The position numbers and the translations under genes are program-made. From Bacteroidaceae bacterium (GTDB lineage Bacteria > Bacteroidota > Bacteroidia > Bacteroidales > Bacteroidaceae), in contig JAFYWE010000046.1 of the NCBI GenBank assembly GCA_017558165.1, positions 1-10,105 of the forward strand: 10,105 nucleotides of DNA, written 5' to 3'. This document shows positions 1-6,637 of the stretch, in pieces. The notes beneath the pieces were generated by a model. That model did not search any database. It was given only the letters and a program-made list of their open reading frames with translations, and was not told the origin of the DNA. Numbering within the stretch: the first letter of the stretch is position 1; each line of letters starts with the position of its first letter.

Positions 1-226
1 GGTCGGTTTTGCCCTTGAGACGAATGACGGTGAGGAGAACGCGCGCCTGAAACTTGCGAAGAAGAACCTTGATTTCATTGTGCTCAACTCCCTTGAGGAC
101 AAGGGTGCCGGCTTTGCGTGTGACACCAATAAGGTGACCATTATCGACAAGGAGAACAAGAGCGAGTATCCTTTGAAGAGCAAGAAGGGTGTAGCCAAGG
201 ATGTGGTTGACTATCTTGCGAAGTTC
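1..226 (+). CDS. coaBC: CoaBC, C-terminal end (partial; runs in frame into the next gene)
   Basis: This is the last ~75 residues of the two-domain coenzyme A enzyme: phosphopantothenoylcysteine decarboxylase (CoaC) plus phosphopantothenate-cysteine ligase (CoaB). CoaB joins cysteine to 4'-phosphopantothenate using CTP, and CoaC then decarboxylates the product; both act in the cytoplasm. Read from base 2, the segment has typical CoaB C-terminal features: VGFALET, a lysine-rich helix (KLAKKNLD), the block IVLNSLEDKGAGF, then DTNKVTIID and a closing helix VAKDVVDYLAKF. The 5' part lies outside the window. There is no stop codon where the protein should end: the frame continues into the DUF4835 protein and stops only at 1121-1123. 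The boundary at 226 is my inference from domain content, not from a stop codon. Identification is confident; whether the two are one polypeptide is open. Confidence 0.85.
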
Positions 227-1123
227 ATGTTGCTTCTTGTATTTTTCCTTGTGCCTGCCGTTGCAAGTGCCGAAGGTGAGGAAATCAATGCAAGGGTGGT
301 ACTGAACTCGTCGAAGATACAGGGTACCAATACCGAGGTGTTCACTCTGTTGCAGGAGTCTTTGGGCGAGTTCATCAACAGCCGTAAATGGACAACCAAT
401 GTCTATGAAGAGAACGAGCGCATTGCGTGTACATTCAACTTCGTGGTAAATTCGTACTCCAATGACGGTGCTTTCGACTGTTCGCTTATGGTGCAGGCCA
501 CGCGTCCGGTATATGGCTCTTCGTACAATTCGGTACTTTTCAAGTATGAAGACCCAAGCATAAAGTTCAGCTACCAGCCTTATGATCGCCTGGAGTTTGT
601 CGAGGAGAACCTTGACAACAACCTTACCGCCGTGATAGCCTTCTATGTGTATACCATCATAGGTATGGATATGGACTCTATGGGCGAGCTGGGTGGTAGC
701 GAGTTCCTGAATAAGGCACTCACAATTGCCAACAATGCCCAGAACCTGGGAGATGCAGGTTGGCGTGCCGGTAGCGGAAACAATAACCGCTATTCAATAA
801 TCGATGATTATATGAACGGTGCCATGGAGCCTGTGCGCAGGCTTATGTACAAGTATCATCGTCTTGGACTTGATACCATGTTCGGTAATGCCGATGGCGG
901 GCGTAAGGCGATAACCGAGAGCATAATGCTGTTGAAGCAGGCTTACACGGACCGCCCTATGGCCTATTTCACCAAATTGTTCACGGAGTACAAGGCCGAT
1001 GAGATAGCGAATCTCTATTCAAAGTGTACTCCCGATGAAAAGAAGACGGTAGTGGAGATTCTTTCCGAGATAAACCCGTCGCAGTCATCGCAGTGGGACA
1101 GGATAAAGAAGAACAATAATTGA
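227..1123 (+). CDS. DUF4835-family exported protein (in frame with CoaBC)
   Basis: This resembles the Bacteroidetes DUF4835 family, exported proteins of about 300 residues of poorly known function. I recall some databases naming the family PorD, linked to type IX secretion, but I am unsure of this. From ATG 227 the product is 298 residues, close to family length. Residues 1-15 are a hydrophobic stretch ending AVASA, a plausible Sec signal peptide, followed by the family-like start of the mature protein (INARVVLNSSKIQGTN, then EVFTLLQESLGEFI). An internal YVYTIIGMDMDS segment and a C-terminal helical region also fit. The signal peptide lacks the usual positive N-terminal residues, because the preceding codons are the CoaBC tail (DYLAKF). 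An alternative GTG start at 203 would add one lysine. The open frame extends back past base 1, so this could be the C-terminal half of one CoaBC-DUF4835 protein. recN follows after 7 bases. Confidence 0.75.
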   Translation: MLLLVFFLVPAVASAEGEEINARVVLNSSKIQGTNTEVFTLLQESLGEFINSRKWTTNVYEENERIACTFNFVVNSYSNDGAFDCSLMVQATRPVYGSSYNSVLFKYEDPSIKFSYQPYDRLEFVEENLDNNLTAVIAFYVYTIIGMDMDSMGELGGSEFLNKALTIANNAQNLGDAGWRAGSGNNNRYSIIDDYMNGAMEPVRRLMYKYHRLGLDTMFGNADGGRKAITESIMLLKQAYTDRPMAYFTKLFTEYKADEIANLYSKCTPDEKKTVVEILSEINPSQSSQWDRIKKNNN

Positions 1124-1130
1124 GCAAGTA

Positions 1131-2795
1131 ATGCTGAAGCATATTTCCATACGCAATTTCGCGCTTATCGAGAAGGTCGAGATTGATTTCTCGGCAGGTT
1201 TCTCGGTCATTACCGGTGAGACGGGACATGGTAAGTCTGTCTTTCTTGGCGCCGTGGCCATGCTCCTGGGTGAGCGTTCCGACGCCAAGGCCGTACGTGA
1301 AGGTGCCGACCGTTGTGTCATTGAGGGCATCTTTGATGTCACGGATTTCGGTCTTGAGGAATTCTTTGAGGAGAATGGGCTTGACTATGATGCCGAGTGC
1401 ATAATACGCCGTGAACTGGCGGCCAGCGGGCGCAGCAGGGCCTTCGTGAACGATACCCCCGTGAATGTGTCGGTGCTGAAGGAACTCGGAACACGTCTTA
1501 TTGATATCCACTCACAACATCAGAACCTGCTCCTTGGTGACAGAAACTATCAGCTCGGTGTGCTTGACACGCTCGCGGCAAATCGTAAGGAGCTTTCGCT
1601 GTATGGTGAGAGTTACAGACAATATACAGCCCTGCAACGTGAACTTGTGGAGCGCAAGGAGGCACTTGAGTCAAGCCGTCGCGACGAGGAGTGGCTGCGC
1701 TTCCAGCTTGACGAGATTGAGGCCGCCTCTCCAAAGAGCGGTGAACTTGAGGAACTAGAGCAGGAGCTTCAGGAACTGTCACATGCCGAGGATATACAGG
1801 CGGCACTCTATGGTGCCTGTGGTGCAATAGACAACGACGAGCGCAGTATGTTGCAGGCCCTGCGTGATGCGGCGTCTGCCCTTTCCCGTATCTCGTCGCA
1901 TTATGCGGCGGCTCAGGAACTTGCCGACAGGCTTGAGAGCAACTATATCGAGTTGAAGGACTGCTGTGAGGAGATGCAGCAGCGTGCAGGCCGTGTGCAG
2001 TTCGCTCCGGCGCGTCTTGAATTTGTGGAGGGCCGTGTGGCACAGCTATATTCATTGCTAAAGAAACACAGGGTAGAGAGTGTTGATGCCCTTCTGGCGC
2101 TTGCGCAGGAGTATGCCGGACGTCTGGACAGCATCACTAACGGTGACGATGATATAAAGGAACTTGAGAAACGTATAGCAAGGCTTGGCAAGGAACTTGC
2201 CGATATGGCCTCTGTGCTTACAGCCATGCGTAAGGAGAGTGCGGCATGCCTGCAGGAGAAGATTGTCTCTATCCTTGTAAACTTGGGAATGCCGATGATA
2301 CGCTTCGAGGTGGATTTCAGGCCTGTTGCCGGCTTCACACCAACAGGCTGCGACAATGTGGTGTTCCTGTTCTCGGCAAACAGCAGCAGTGCTCCACAGC
2401 CGTTGAGCGATGTGGCTTCGGGTGGTGAGATGGCGCGTGTGATGCTTGCGCTCAAGTCGCTTGTGGCCACAGGAAGCAAGCAACCAACACTCATATTCGA
2501 TGAGGTGGATACAGGTGTATCGGGTATCCTTGCCGAGCGTATGGGACGCATGATGCAGCAGATGGCCGGTGGTATGTCACAGGTGTTGAGCATCACGCAT
2601 CTTCCCCAGGTTGCCGCACTGGGTGCGAGTCACTACAAGGTGTACAAGGAGGAGACGGCGAACGGTACTGTCACCGATATCGTAAGGCTTGGGGAGCAGG
2701 AGCGTGTGCGTGAGATTGCCCAGATGATGAGCGGTGAACAACTCACTGAGGCAGCAATGGACAATGCAAGGGAGCTGCTTTCAAAGAACGGATAA
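1131..2795 (+). CDS. recN: DNA repair protein RecN
   Basis: RecN is a cytoplasmic SMC-like ATPase that acts early in repair of DNA double-strand breaks, helping hold ends and promote RecA-dependent recombination. The 554-residue length is normal. The N-terminal ATPase half begins MLKHISIRNFALIEKVEIDF and carries Walker A GETGHGKS at residues 29-36. The middle (roughly 150-370) is rich in Glu, Leu, Arg and Gln and reads as the two arms of a coiled coil. The C-terminal half has the ABC signature ASGGE (429-433), Walker B LIFDEVD (454-460) with Glu458 as the likely catalytic base, and an H-loop His490 in ITHLPQVAALG. Unusually, the fifth Walker A residue is His33 (codon CAT), where RecN proteins I know have Ala. 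The other ATPase residues are intact, so the protein is probably active. ATG 1131 lies 7 bases after the previous stop, in keeping with co-transcription. Confidence 0.96.
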   Translation: MLKHISIRNFALIEKVEIDFSAGFSVITGETGHGKSVFLGAVAMLLGERSDAKAVREGADRCVIEGIFDVTDFGLEEFFEENGLDYDAECIIRRELAASGRSRAFVNDTPVNVSVLKELGTRLIDIHSQHQNLLLGDRNYQLGVLDTLAANRKELSLYGESYRQYTALQRELVERKEALESSRRDEEWLRFQLDEIEAASPKSGELEELEQELQELSHAEDIQAALYGACGAIDNDERSMLQALRDAASALSRISSHYAAAQELADRLESNYIELKDCCEEMQQRAGRVQFAPARLEFVEGRVAQLYSLLKKHRVESVDALLALAQEYAGRLDSITNGDDDIKELEKRIARLGKELADMASVLTAMRKESAACLQEKIVSILVNLGMPMIRFEVDFRPVAGFTPTGCDNVVFLFSANSSSAPQPLSDVASGGEMARVMLALKSLVATGSKQPTLIFDEVDTGVSGILAERMGRMMQQMAGGMSQVLSITHLPQVAALGASHYKVYKEETANGTVTDIVRLGEQERVREIAQMMSGEQLTEAAMDNARELLSKNG

Positions 2796-2873
2796 AGCAG
2801 AAAGGGCGGTAGCCGTGATGTGTTGCCGTGTATTATAGGATAATTGTAGAATATAACAAAAACTGTTACCGCT

Positions 2874-3620
2874 ATGGTAAATACAAATGAAATGATATTC
2901 GGCGTGCGCGCCGTGCTTGAGGCCCTTGAGGCAGGTAAGGAGATTGATAAGATTCTGGTAAAGCGTGATATCCAGAGCGAGTTGTCACGTGAGTTGTTCG
3001 CGGCTCTTCGTGGACGTACCATTCCAGTGGTGCGTGTTCCGGTTGAGAAACTGAACCGCATTACAAGAAAGAACCACCAGGGTGTTATCGCATATATGTC
3101 GGCTGTGGAGTATGCCCGTGTCGATACATTGGTGCCTACTCTCTATGAGGAGGGAAAGACTCCTTTCCTTGTGCTGCTTGACGGTATAACCGACGTTCGT
3201 AACTTCGGCTCGATCGCGCGTACATGTGACTGTGCAGGTGTTGACGCCATCATCCTGCCTGCGCACAATAGCGTGACTGTGAATGCTGATGCTGTGAAGA
3301 CATCTGCAGGTGCATTGCATACACTCCCTGTGTGCCGTGAGAAGAACATAACCGAGACTCTCAAGTACCTTAAGGATTCCGGAATCCGTATCGTATGCGC
3401 TACAGAGAAGGGTGACATGAACTATACACAGAGTAACTTTAGCGAGCCTGTATGTGTTGTCATGGGTGCTGAGGATACAGGTATTCCACGTGAGCACCTT
3501 GCTCTCTGTGATGACTGGGTATCTATCCCACAGTTCGGTAACATCGAGTCTTTGAACGTGTCGGTAGCTACAGGTGTCATCCTGTATGAGGCGGTGCGTC
3601 AGCGTCATCTTCAGGACTGA
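2874..3620 (+). CDS. rlmB: SpoU-family 23S rRNA 2'-O-ribose methyltransferase (RlmB-like)
   Basis: A SPOUT-class enzyme that transfers a methyl group from S-adenosylmethionine to a ribose 2'-OH; RlmB modifies G2251 in the peptidyl-transferase centre of 23S rRNA. The 248-residue protein has the N-terminal RNA-binding domain (NEMIFGVRAVLEAL at 5-18, contact region HQGVIAYM at 68-75) and the knotted catalytic domain. Motif 1 is DVRNFGSIARTCDCAGVDA (107-125) with Asn110 and Arg116, motif 2 is VMGAEDTGIP (196-205) with Glu200, and motif 3 is IPQFGNIESLNVSVATGV (218-235). All three catalytic motifs are complete. Family membership is firm; the exact nucleotide target is inferred from length and similarity to RlmB, and a related TrmH-like role cannot be excluded. 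It starts 78 bases after recN, the largest gap in this run of genes, so a second promoter is possible, though no good consensus is visible. The next gene starts 3 bases after its stop. Confidence 0.9.
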   Translation: MVNTNEMIFGVRAVLEALEAGKEIDKILVKRDIQSELSRELFAALRGRTIPVVRVPVEKLNRITRKNHQGVIAYMSAVEYARVDTLVPTLYEEGKTPFLVLLDGITDVRNFGSIARTCDCAGVDAIILPAHNSVTVNADAVKTSAGALHTLPVCREKNITETLKYLKDSGIRIVCATEKGDMNYTQSNFSEPVCVVMGAEDTGIPREHLALCDDWVSIPQFGNIESLNVSVATGVILYEAVRQRHLQD

Positions 3621-3623
3621 TCT

Positions 3624-5300
3624 ATGAGAAAGGGCTTTGTTCTTATAATGACCCTGCTTTTTTCTGTCGCTCTCTCGGCGGCGGAAAAGCTCCCCAAGAA
3701 GGTCGACAAGGCACGTCAGGCGGTAGCTGGCGTACTCACATACAAGGACGGGCAGCTCAAGGGTAGCGGAACGGCTGTTGTTGTCGGTAGCAATGGTGAT
3801 GTGCTCGTATCGTACGGGTTCATGCACCAGAGCGACAGCGCGATTGTGATTGATGCGAAAGGCAAGGCGCGTCCGGTGACTGGGATTGTAGGTCTCAACA
3901 GCCTGTATGACTGTGTGAGGATGCGTGTGGGTGCAGACAAGAAACTCTTGGGTATGCCTCTTTCTGCTACCGGTGCATCGGTAGGTGATGAGCTTTATAT
4001 GCTTGCCTACGGGAATAAAGGTACTGGTGCGGTCACAAAGGTGAAGGTGTCGGCTATTGATTCGCTCTATTCAAATGCATATTATACACTTGATGTAAAC
4101 ATGCAGGAGAGTTACGAGTCATTGCCTCTTGTGAATGCCGATGGTGAGCTTGTGGCTGTGATGCAGCCGATGGCTGTCGGCGACACTTGCAGTTATGCCA
4201 TTGCCTCGACAATTACCGATGAACTTGTTGCCACTTCCGTTACATATGGCAGGGGGTACTATAATGGTATAGGTATCCGTACACTGTTGCCTGAAGACAA
4301 GGAAACTGCCCTGTCATGCCTGTATATGCAGGCAGTTGTCGGTGACAGCCTTTCGTTCAGGAGAACTGTCAATGATTTCATAGCTGCTTATCCCAATGCT
4401 CATGAAGGTTATATGAGCAGGGCCGAGTATATGGCTGTCTATTGCCGTGACATGGACGGGGCTTCTGTTGATTGGGAGAAGGCACTGTCATGTGGCGACA
4501 AGGATGCCGAGGTGTACTTCAACAAGGCAAAGGTGATCTATTCCATTGTGCAGAGTGGTGATACCGTCTCGCACAAGATACTCAGCAAGGATAATGCGTT
4601 CGCGGCTCTTGATAAGGCTATAGAACTTGATGCTCAGCCTTTGTATATAAATTATAAGGCTGATGCACTGCTTGAGAACGGTATGTTTGAAGGTGCATAT
4701 GAGTGTTATGTCTCGCTTGCGGCTACAAGCCTGCGTAGTGCCGAAATCTTCGCACGTGCGGCCCAATGCCAGGGCTCGCTCAAGAACTACGGGGTGGCCG
4801 TGGAGCTTATGGACAGTGCCATCGGTTGCTTTGATGAGCACTCATTGAAAGAGGCTTCTCCATATATTCTTACACGTGCGTTGCTGAAATACTCCGCAGG
4901 GCGTTATCGTGAGTCTGTATTCGATTATAACAGGTACGAGGAGGTCATGGGTGTCGTTCCCAATGCCAATTTCTATTATATGCGCTCTCAGGCCGAGGTC
5001 AAGGGAAAGATGTTCCAGCAAGCTCTCAATGACCTTGAGCGTGCAATATCCATGGAGCCGGAAAATGCTGCTTTCTATCTTGAGAAGGGACTCCTGTGTT
5101 ACAAGGTGAACTTGCTTGAGGATGGTGCGCTTGCCCTTGAGGATGCAAAGAAGATTGTTCCAGATGCACCTGATGTCTATTATATTCTGGGCTGCATATA
5201 CTCCAAGGCCAGCAACAAGGCATTGGCTGTAGAGAATCTGCAGAAGGCTGTCTCGCTTGGACATCCTGATGCTCAGGTAAAACTTGATGAAATGAAATAA
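3624..5300 (+). CDS. Exported HtrA/trypsin-like pseudoprotease domain with TPR repeats
   Basis: A 558-residue protein. Residues 1-20 form a Sec signal peptide (RK, then a hydrophobic core ending ALSAA), so it should act in the periplasm or envelope. Residues ~30-205 align by eye with the HtrA/trypsin-like fold: GSGTAVVVGSNGDVLVS (48-63), a TGIVGLNSLYDCVRMRV strand (86-102) and SLPLVNADGELVAVM (166-180). The Asp position is kept (Asp96), but the catalytic His position appears to be Gly65 and the nucleophile Ser position Glu165 (SYESLPLVN in place of GNSGGPLVN). It is therefore probably a non-cleaving, binding or scaffold domain. Residues ~225-555 are helical TPR-like repeats, clearest at 322-360, 425-480 (ALNDLERAISMEPEN) and 482-545. 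Annotation tools may label it a serine protease, which the residues do not support. It is 3 bases behind rlmB and 11 bases before the Sel1 gene, so likely co-transcribed. Its partner is unknown. Confidence 0.8.
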   Translation: MRKGFVLIMTLLFSVALSAAEKLPKKVDKARQAVAGVLTYKDGQLKGSGTAVVVGSNGDVLVSYGFMHQSDSAIVIDAKGKARPVTGIVGLNSLYDCVRMRVGADKKLLGMPLSATGASVGDELYMLAYGNKGTGAVTKVKVSAIDSLYSNAYYTLDVNMQESYESLPLVNADGELVAVMQPMAVGDTCSYAIASTITDELVATSVTYGRGYYNGIGIRTLLPEDKETALSCLYMQAVVGDSLSFRRTVNDFIAAYPNAHEGYMSRAEYMAVYCRDMDGASVDWEKALSCGDKDAEVYFNKAKVIYSIVQSGDTVSHKILSKDNAFAALDKAIELDAQPLYINYKADALLENGMFEGAYECYVSLAATSLRSAEIFARAAQCQGSLKNYGVAVELMDSAIGCFDEHSLKEASPYILTRALLKYSAGRYRESVFDYNRYEEVMGVVPNANFYYMRSQAEVKGKMFQQALNDLERAISMEPENAAFYLEKGLLCYKVNLLEDGALALEDAKKIVPDAPDVYYILGCIYSKASNKALAVENLQKAVSLGHPDAQVKLDEMK

Positions 5301-5311
5301 AGCCCGTGCCA

Positions 5312-6613
5312 ATGAAAAGGTATGTTGTCATTATAGCTTTGTTGTTTTGCTTCGCTGTCCTGCATGCACAGGATGGAACTGGTGTCATGCCCAAGGACTC
5401 TGTAGAGGCTTGCTACCGGAGTGCAGTGGAGCTGTTCTCTGCGGCACGTTATGATGACGCGGCAGCTCTGCTCAGAAAGGCTGCCGATAATGGACATGCC
5501 GATGCGCAGTATGACTATGGCTTGTGTTGCTTTAATGGCAACGGTGTGCCCGAGGACCATGCTGAGGCTGTCGCCTGGTATCGTAAGGCTGCTTTCCAGG
5601 GGCTTCCCGAGGCACAGTATACTCTTGGTGTGTGCTATGAACAGGGATATGGCGTGGATGCTTCGGATGAATATGCAGTAGAGTGGTATATGTTGGCGGC
5701 AGCACAGGGCTATGCGCCCGCACAGTCTGCACTTGGTGTTGCGTATTACAACGGTTCCGGCGTTGGACAGGACTATCAGGTGGCTGCGGAGTGGTTCCGT
5801 CGGGCTGCAGAGCAGGGTGATGCCGGTGCGCAGTCCTATCTTGGCACATTCTATGCGAACGGGTATGCGGTGGAGCAGGATGGATACAAGGCCGCAGTGT
5901 GGTACAAGAAGGCTGCCGACCAGGGGCATGCCGAGGGATTGTATAACCTTGGATACTGCTATGAGTGCGGAATTGGTGTTGACTGGAATGAGGGTAAGGC
6001 GATACAGCTTTATGACCGTGCTGCCTCATTAGGGCTTGCTGTGGCCCAGTATGACCTTGCAAGGTATTATATGGAACGCGGGCGTAATGGTGACGATGAG
6101 GTTGCCCTTGAATATCTTTATGCAGCCGTGGCGCAGGATTATGCCGATGCCCAGTATCTTCTTGGTCAGCTCTTGTATGAGGGCAGGCTTGTCGGGCAGG
6201 ATCATGAGAGGGCTGCAAGGTGGTTCGCGATGGCTGCTGCGCAGGATAATACCGATGCGCAGTGTGACCTCGGTTTCTGTTATCTTACGGGGCAAGGAGT
6301 AACGCAGAGCGCAGGGACAGCCTTACGTTGGTTCGTGAAGGCTGCCGAGCAGGGTAATGTGCGCGCACAGCACAATATCGGCGTATGTTACTATGAGGGT
6401 ATCGGTGTAGGGCAGAGCTATGTGGATGCGGTAAAGTGGTTCACTTTGGCTGCCGGGCAGGAATACCCCGATTCGGAATATTACCTTGGAGTCTGTTATA
6501 ACAACGGTCAGGGAGTGGATAAAGACCGCTCTATTGCCCTTAAATTGTTACGTAAGGCAAAAAAGAGCGGATGCGCTGAGGCTGCCGAGGCGTTGAGGGT
6601 GCTGAGTGAATGA
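5312..6613 (+). CDS. Exported Sel1-like repeat protein
   Basis: A 433-residue protein made almost wholly of Sel1-like repeats, TPR-related helix pairs of about 36 residues that serve as protein-binding scaffolds. I chose ATG 5312 over the in-frame GTG at 5306 because it gives a normal signal peptide: MKRY, a hydrophobic core, then VLHA before QDG. About ten repeats plus a partial last one follow, with the usual pattern A..W(Y/F)..AA.QG...AQ..LG..Y..G.GV. Repeats 6 and 7 are the least regular: the sixth ends YYMERGRNGDD, without the Gly-Val turn. Cysteine recurs at one position (LGVCY, LGYCY, LGFCY, IGVCY), giving about eleven cysteines in the mature protein; this position is often Cys or Leu in Sel1 repeats. 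No enzyme domain is visible. The preceding protein also has an export signal and helical repeats, so the two may work together (inference). The convergent tilS ends 24 bases downstream. Confidence 0.88.
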   Translation: MKRYVVIIALLFCFAVLHAQDGTGVMPKDSVEACYRSAVELFSAARYDDAAALLRKAADNGHADAQYDYGLCCFNGNGVPEDHAEAVAWYRKAAFQGLPEAQYTLGVCYEQGYGVDASDEYAVEWYMLAAAQGYAPAQSALGVAYYNGSGVGQDYQVAAEWFRRAAEQGDAGAQSYLGTFYANGYAVEQDGYKAAVWYKKAADQGHAEGLYNLGYCYECGIGVDWNEGKAIQLYDRAASLGLAVAQYDLARYYMERGRNGDDEVALEYLYAAVAQDYADAQYLLGQLLYEGRLVGQDHERAARWFAMAAAQDNTDAQCDLGFCYLTGQGVTQSAGTALRWFVKAAEQGNVRAQHNIGVCYYEGIGVGQSYVDAVKWFTLAAGQEYPDSEYYLGVCYNNGQGVDKDRSIALKLLRKAKKSGCAEAAEALRVLSE

Positions 6614-6637
6614 TTCCCTGCTGACTTCCTTGAAAAA

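Noticed and set aside
1498..2596. Long open frames on the - strand inside recN (about 140 to 217 codons)
   Set aside because: They lie wholly opposite a well-supported recN, have low-complexity or Ser/His/Pro-rich translations with no recognisable motif, and reflect codon bias of the coding strand.
2796..2873. Possible promoter in the gap before rlmB (TTG at 2823-2825, TAATTG at 2841)
   Set aside because: The spacing of about 15 bases and incomplete TAnnTTTG do not fit the Bacteroidetes consensus. A promoter may exist but cannot be supported from sequence.
2866..2880. Inverted repeat TTACC-GCTAT-GGTAA over the rlmB start codon
   Set aside because: The stem is only 5 base pairs and would be weak; it is likely chance.
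2985..3827. A 280-codon open frame on the - strand opposite rlmB and the next gene
   Set aside because: It spans two confident + strand genes, its translation is rich in Cys, His, Arg and Thr, and it shows no domain or start context. Treated as a shadow.
5532..6218. A 228-codon - strand frame opposite the Sel1 gene
   Set aside because: Its translation is mostly His, Pro, Arg and Gln repeats mirroring the Sel1 repeats in another frame, which is an artefact of repeated coding DNA.
5400..6600. Possible tandem DNA repeats or a CRISPR-like array
   Set aside because: The periodicity of about 108 bases is the Sel1 protein repeat. DNA copies are divergent and there are no identical repeats with spacers.
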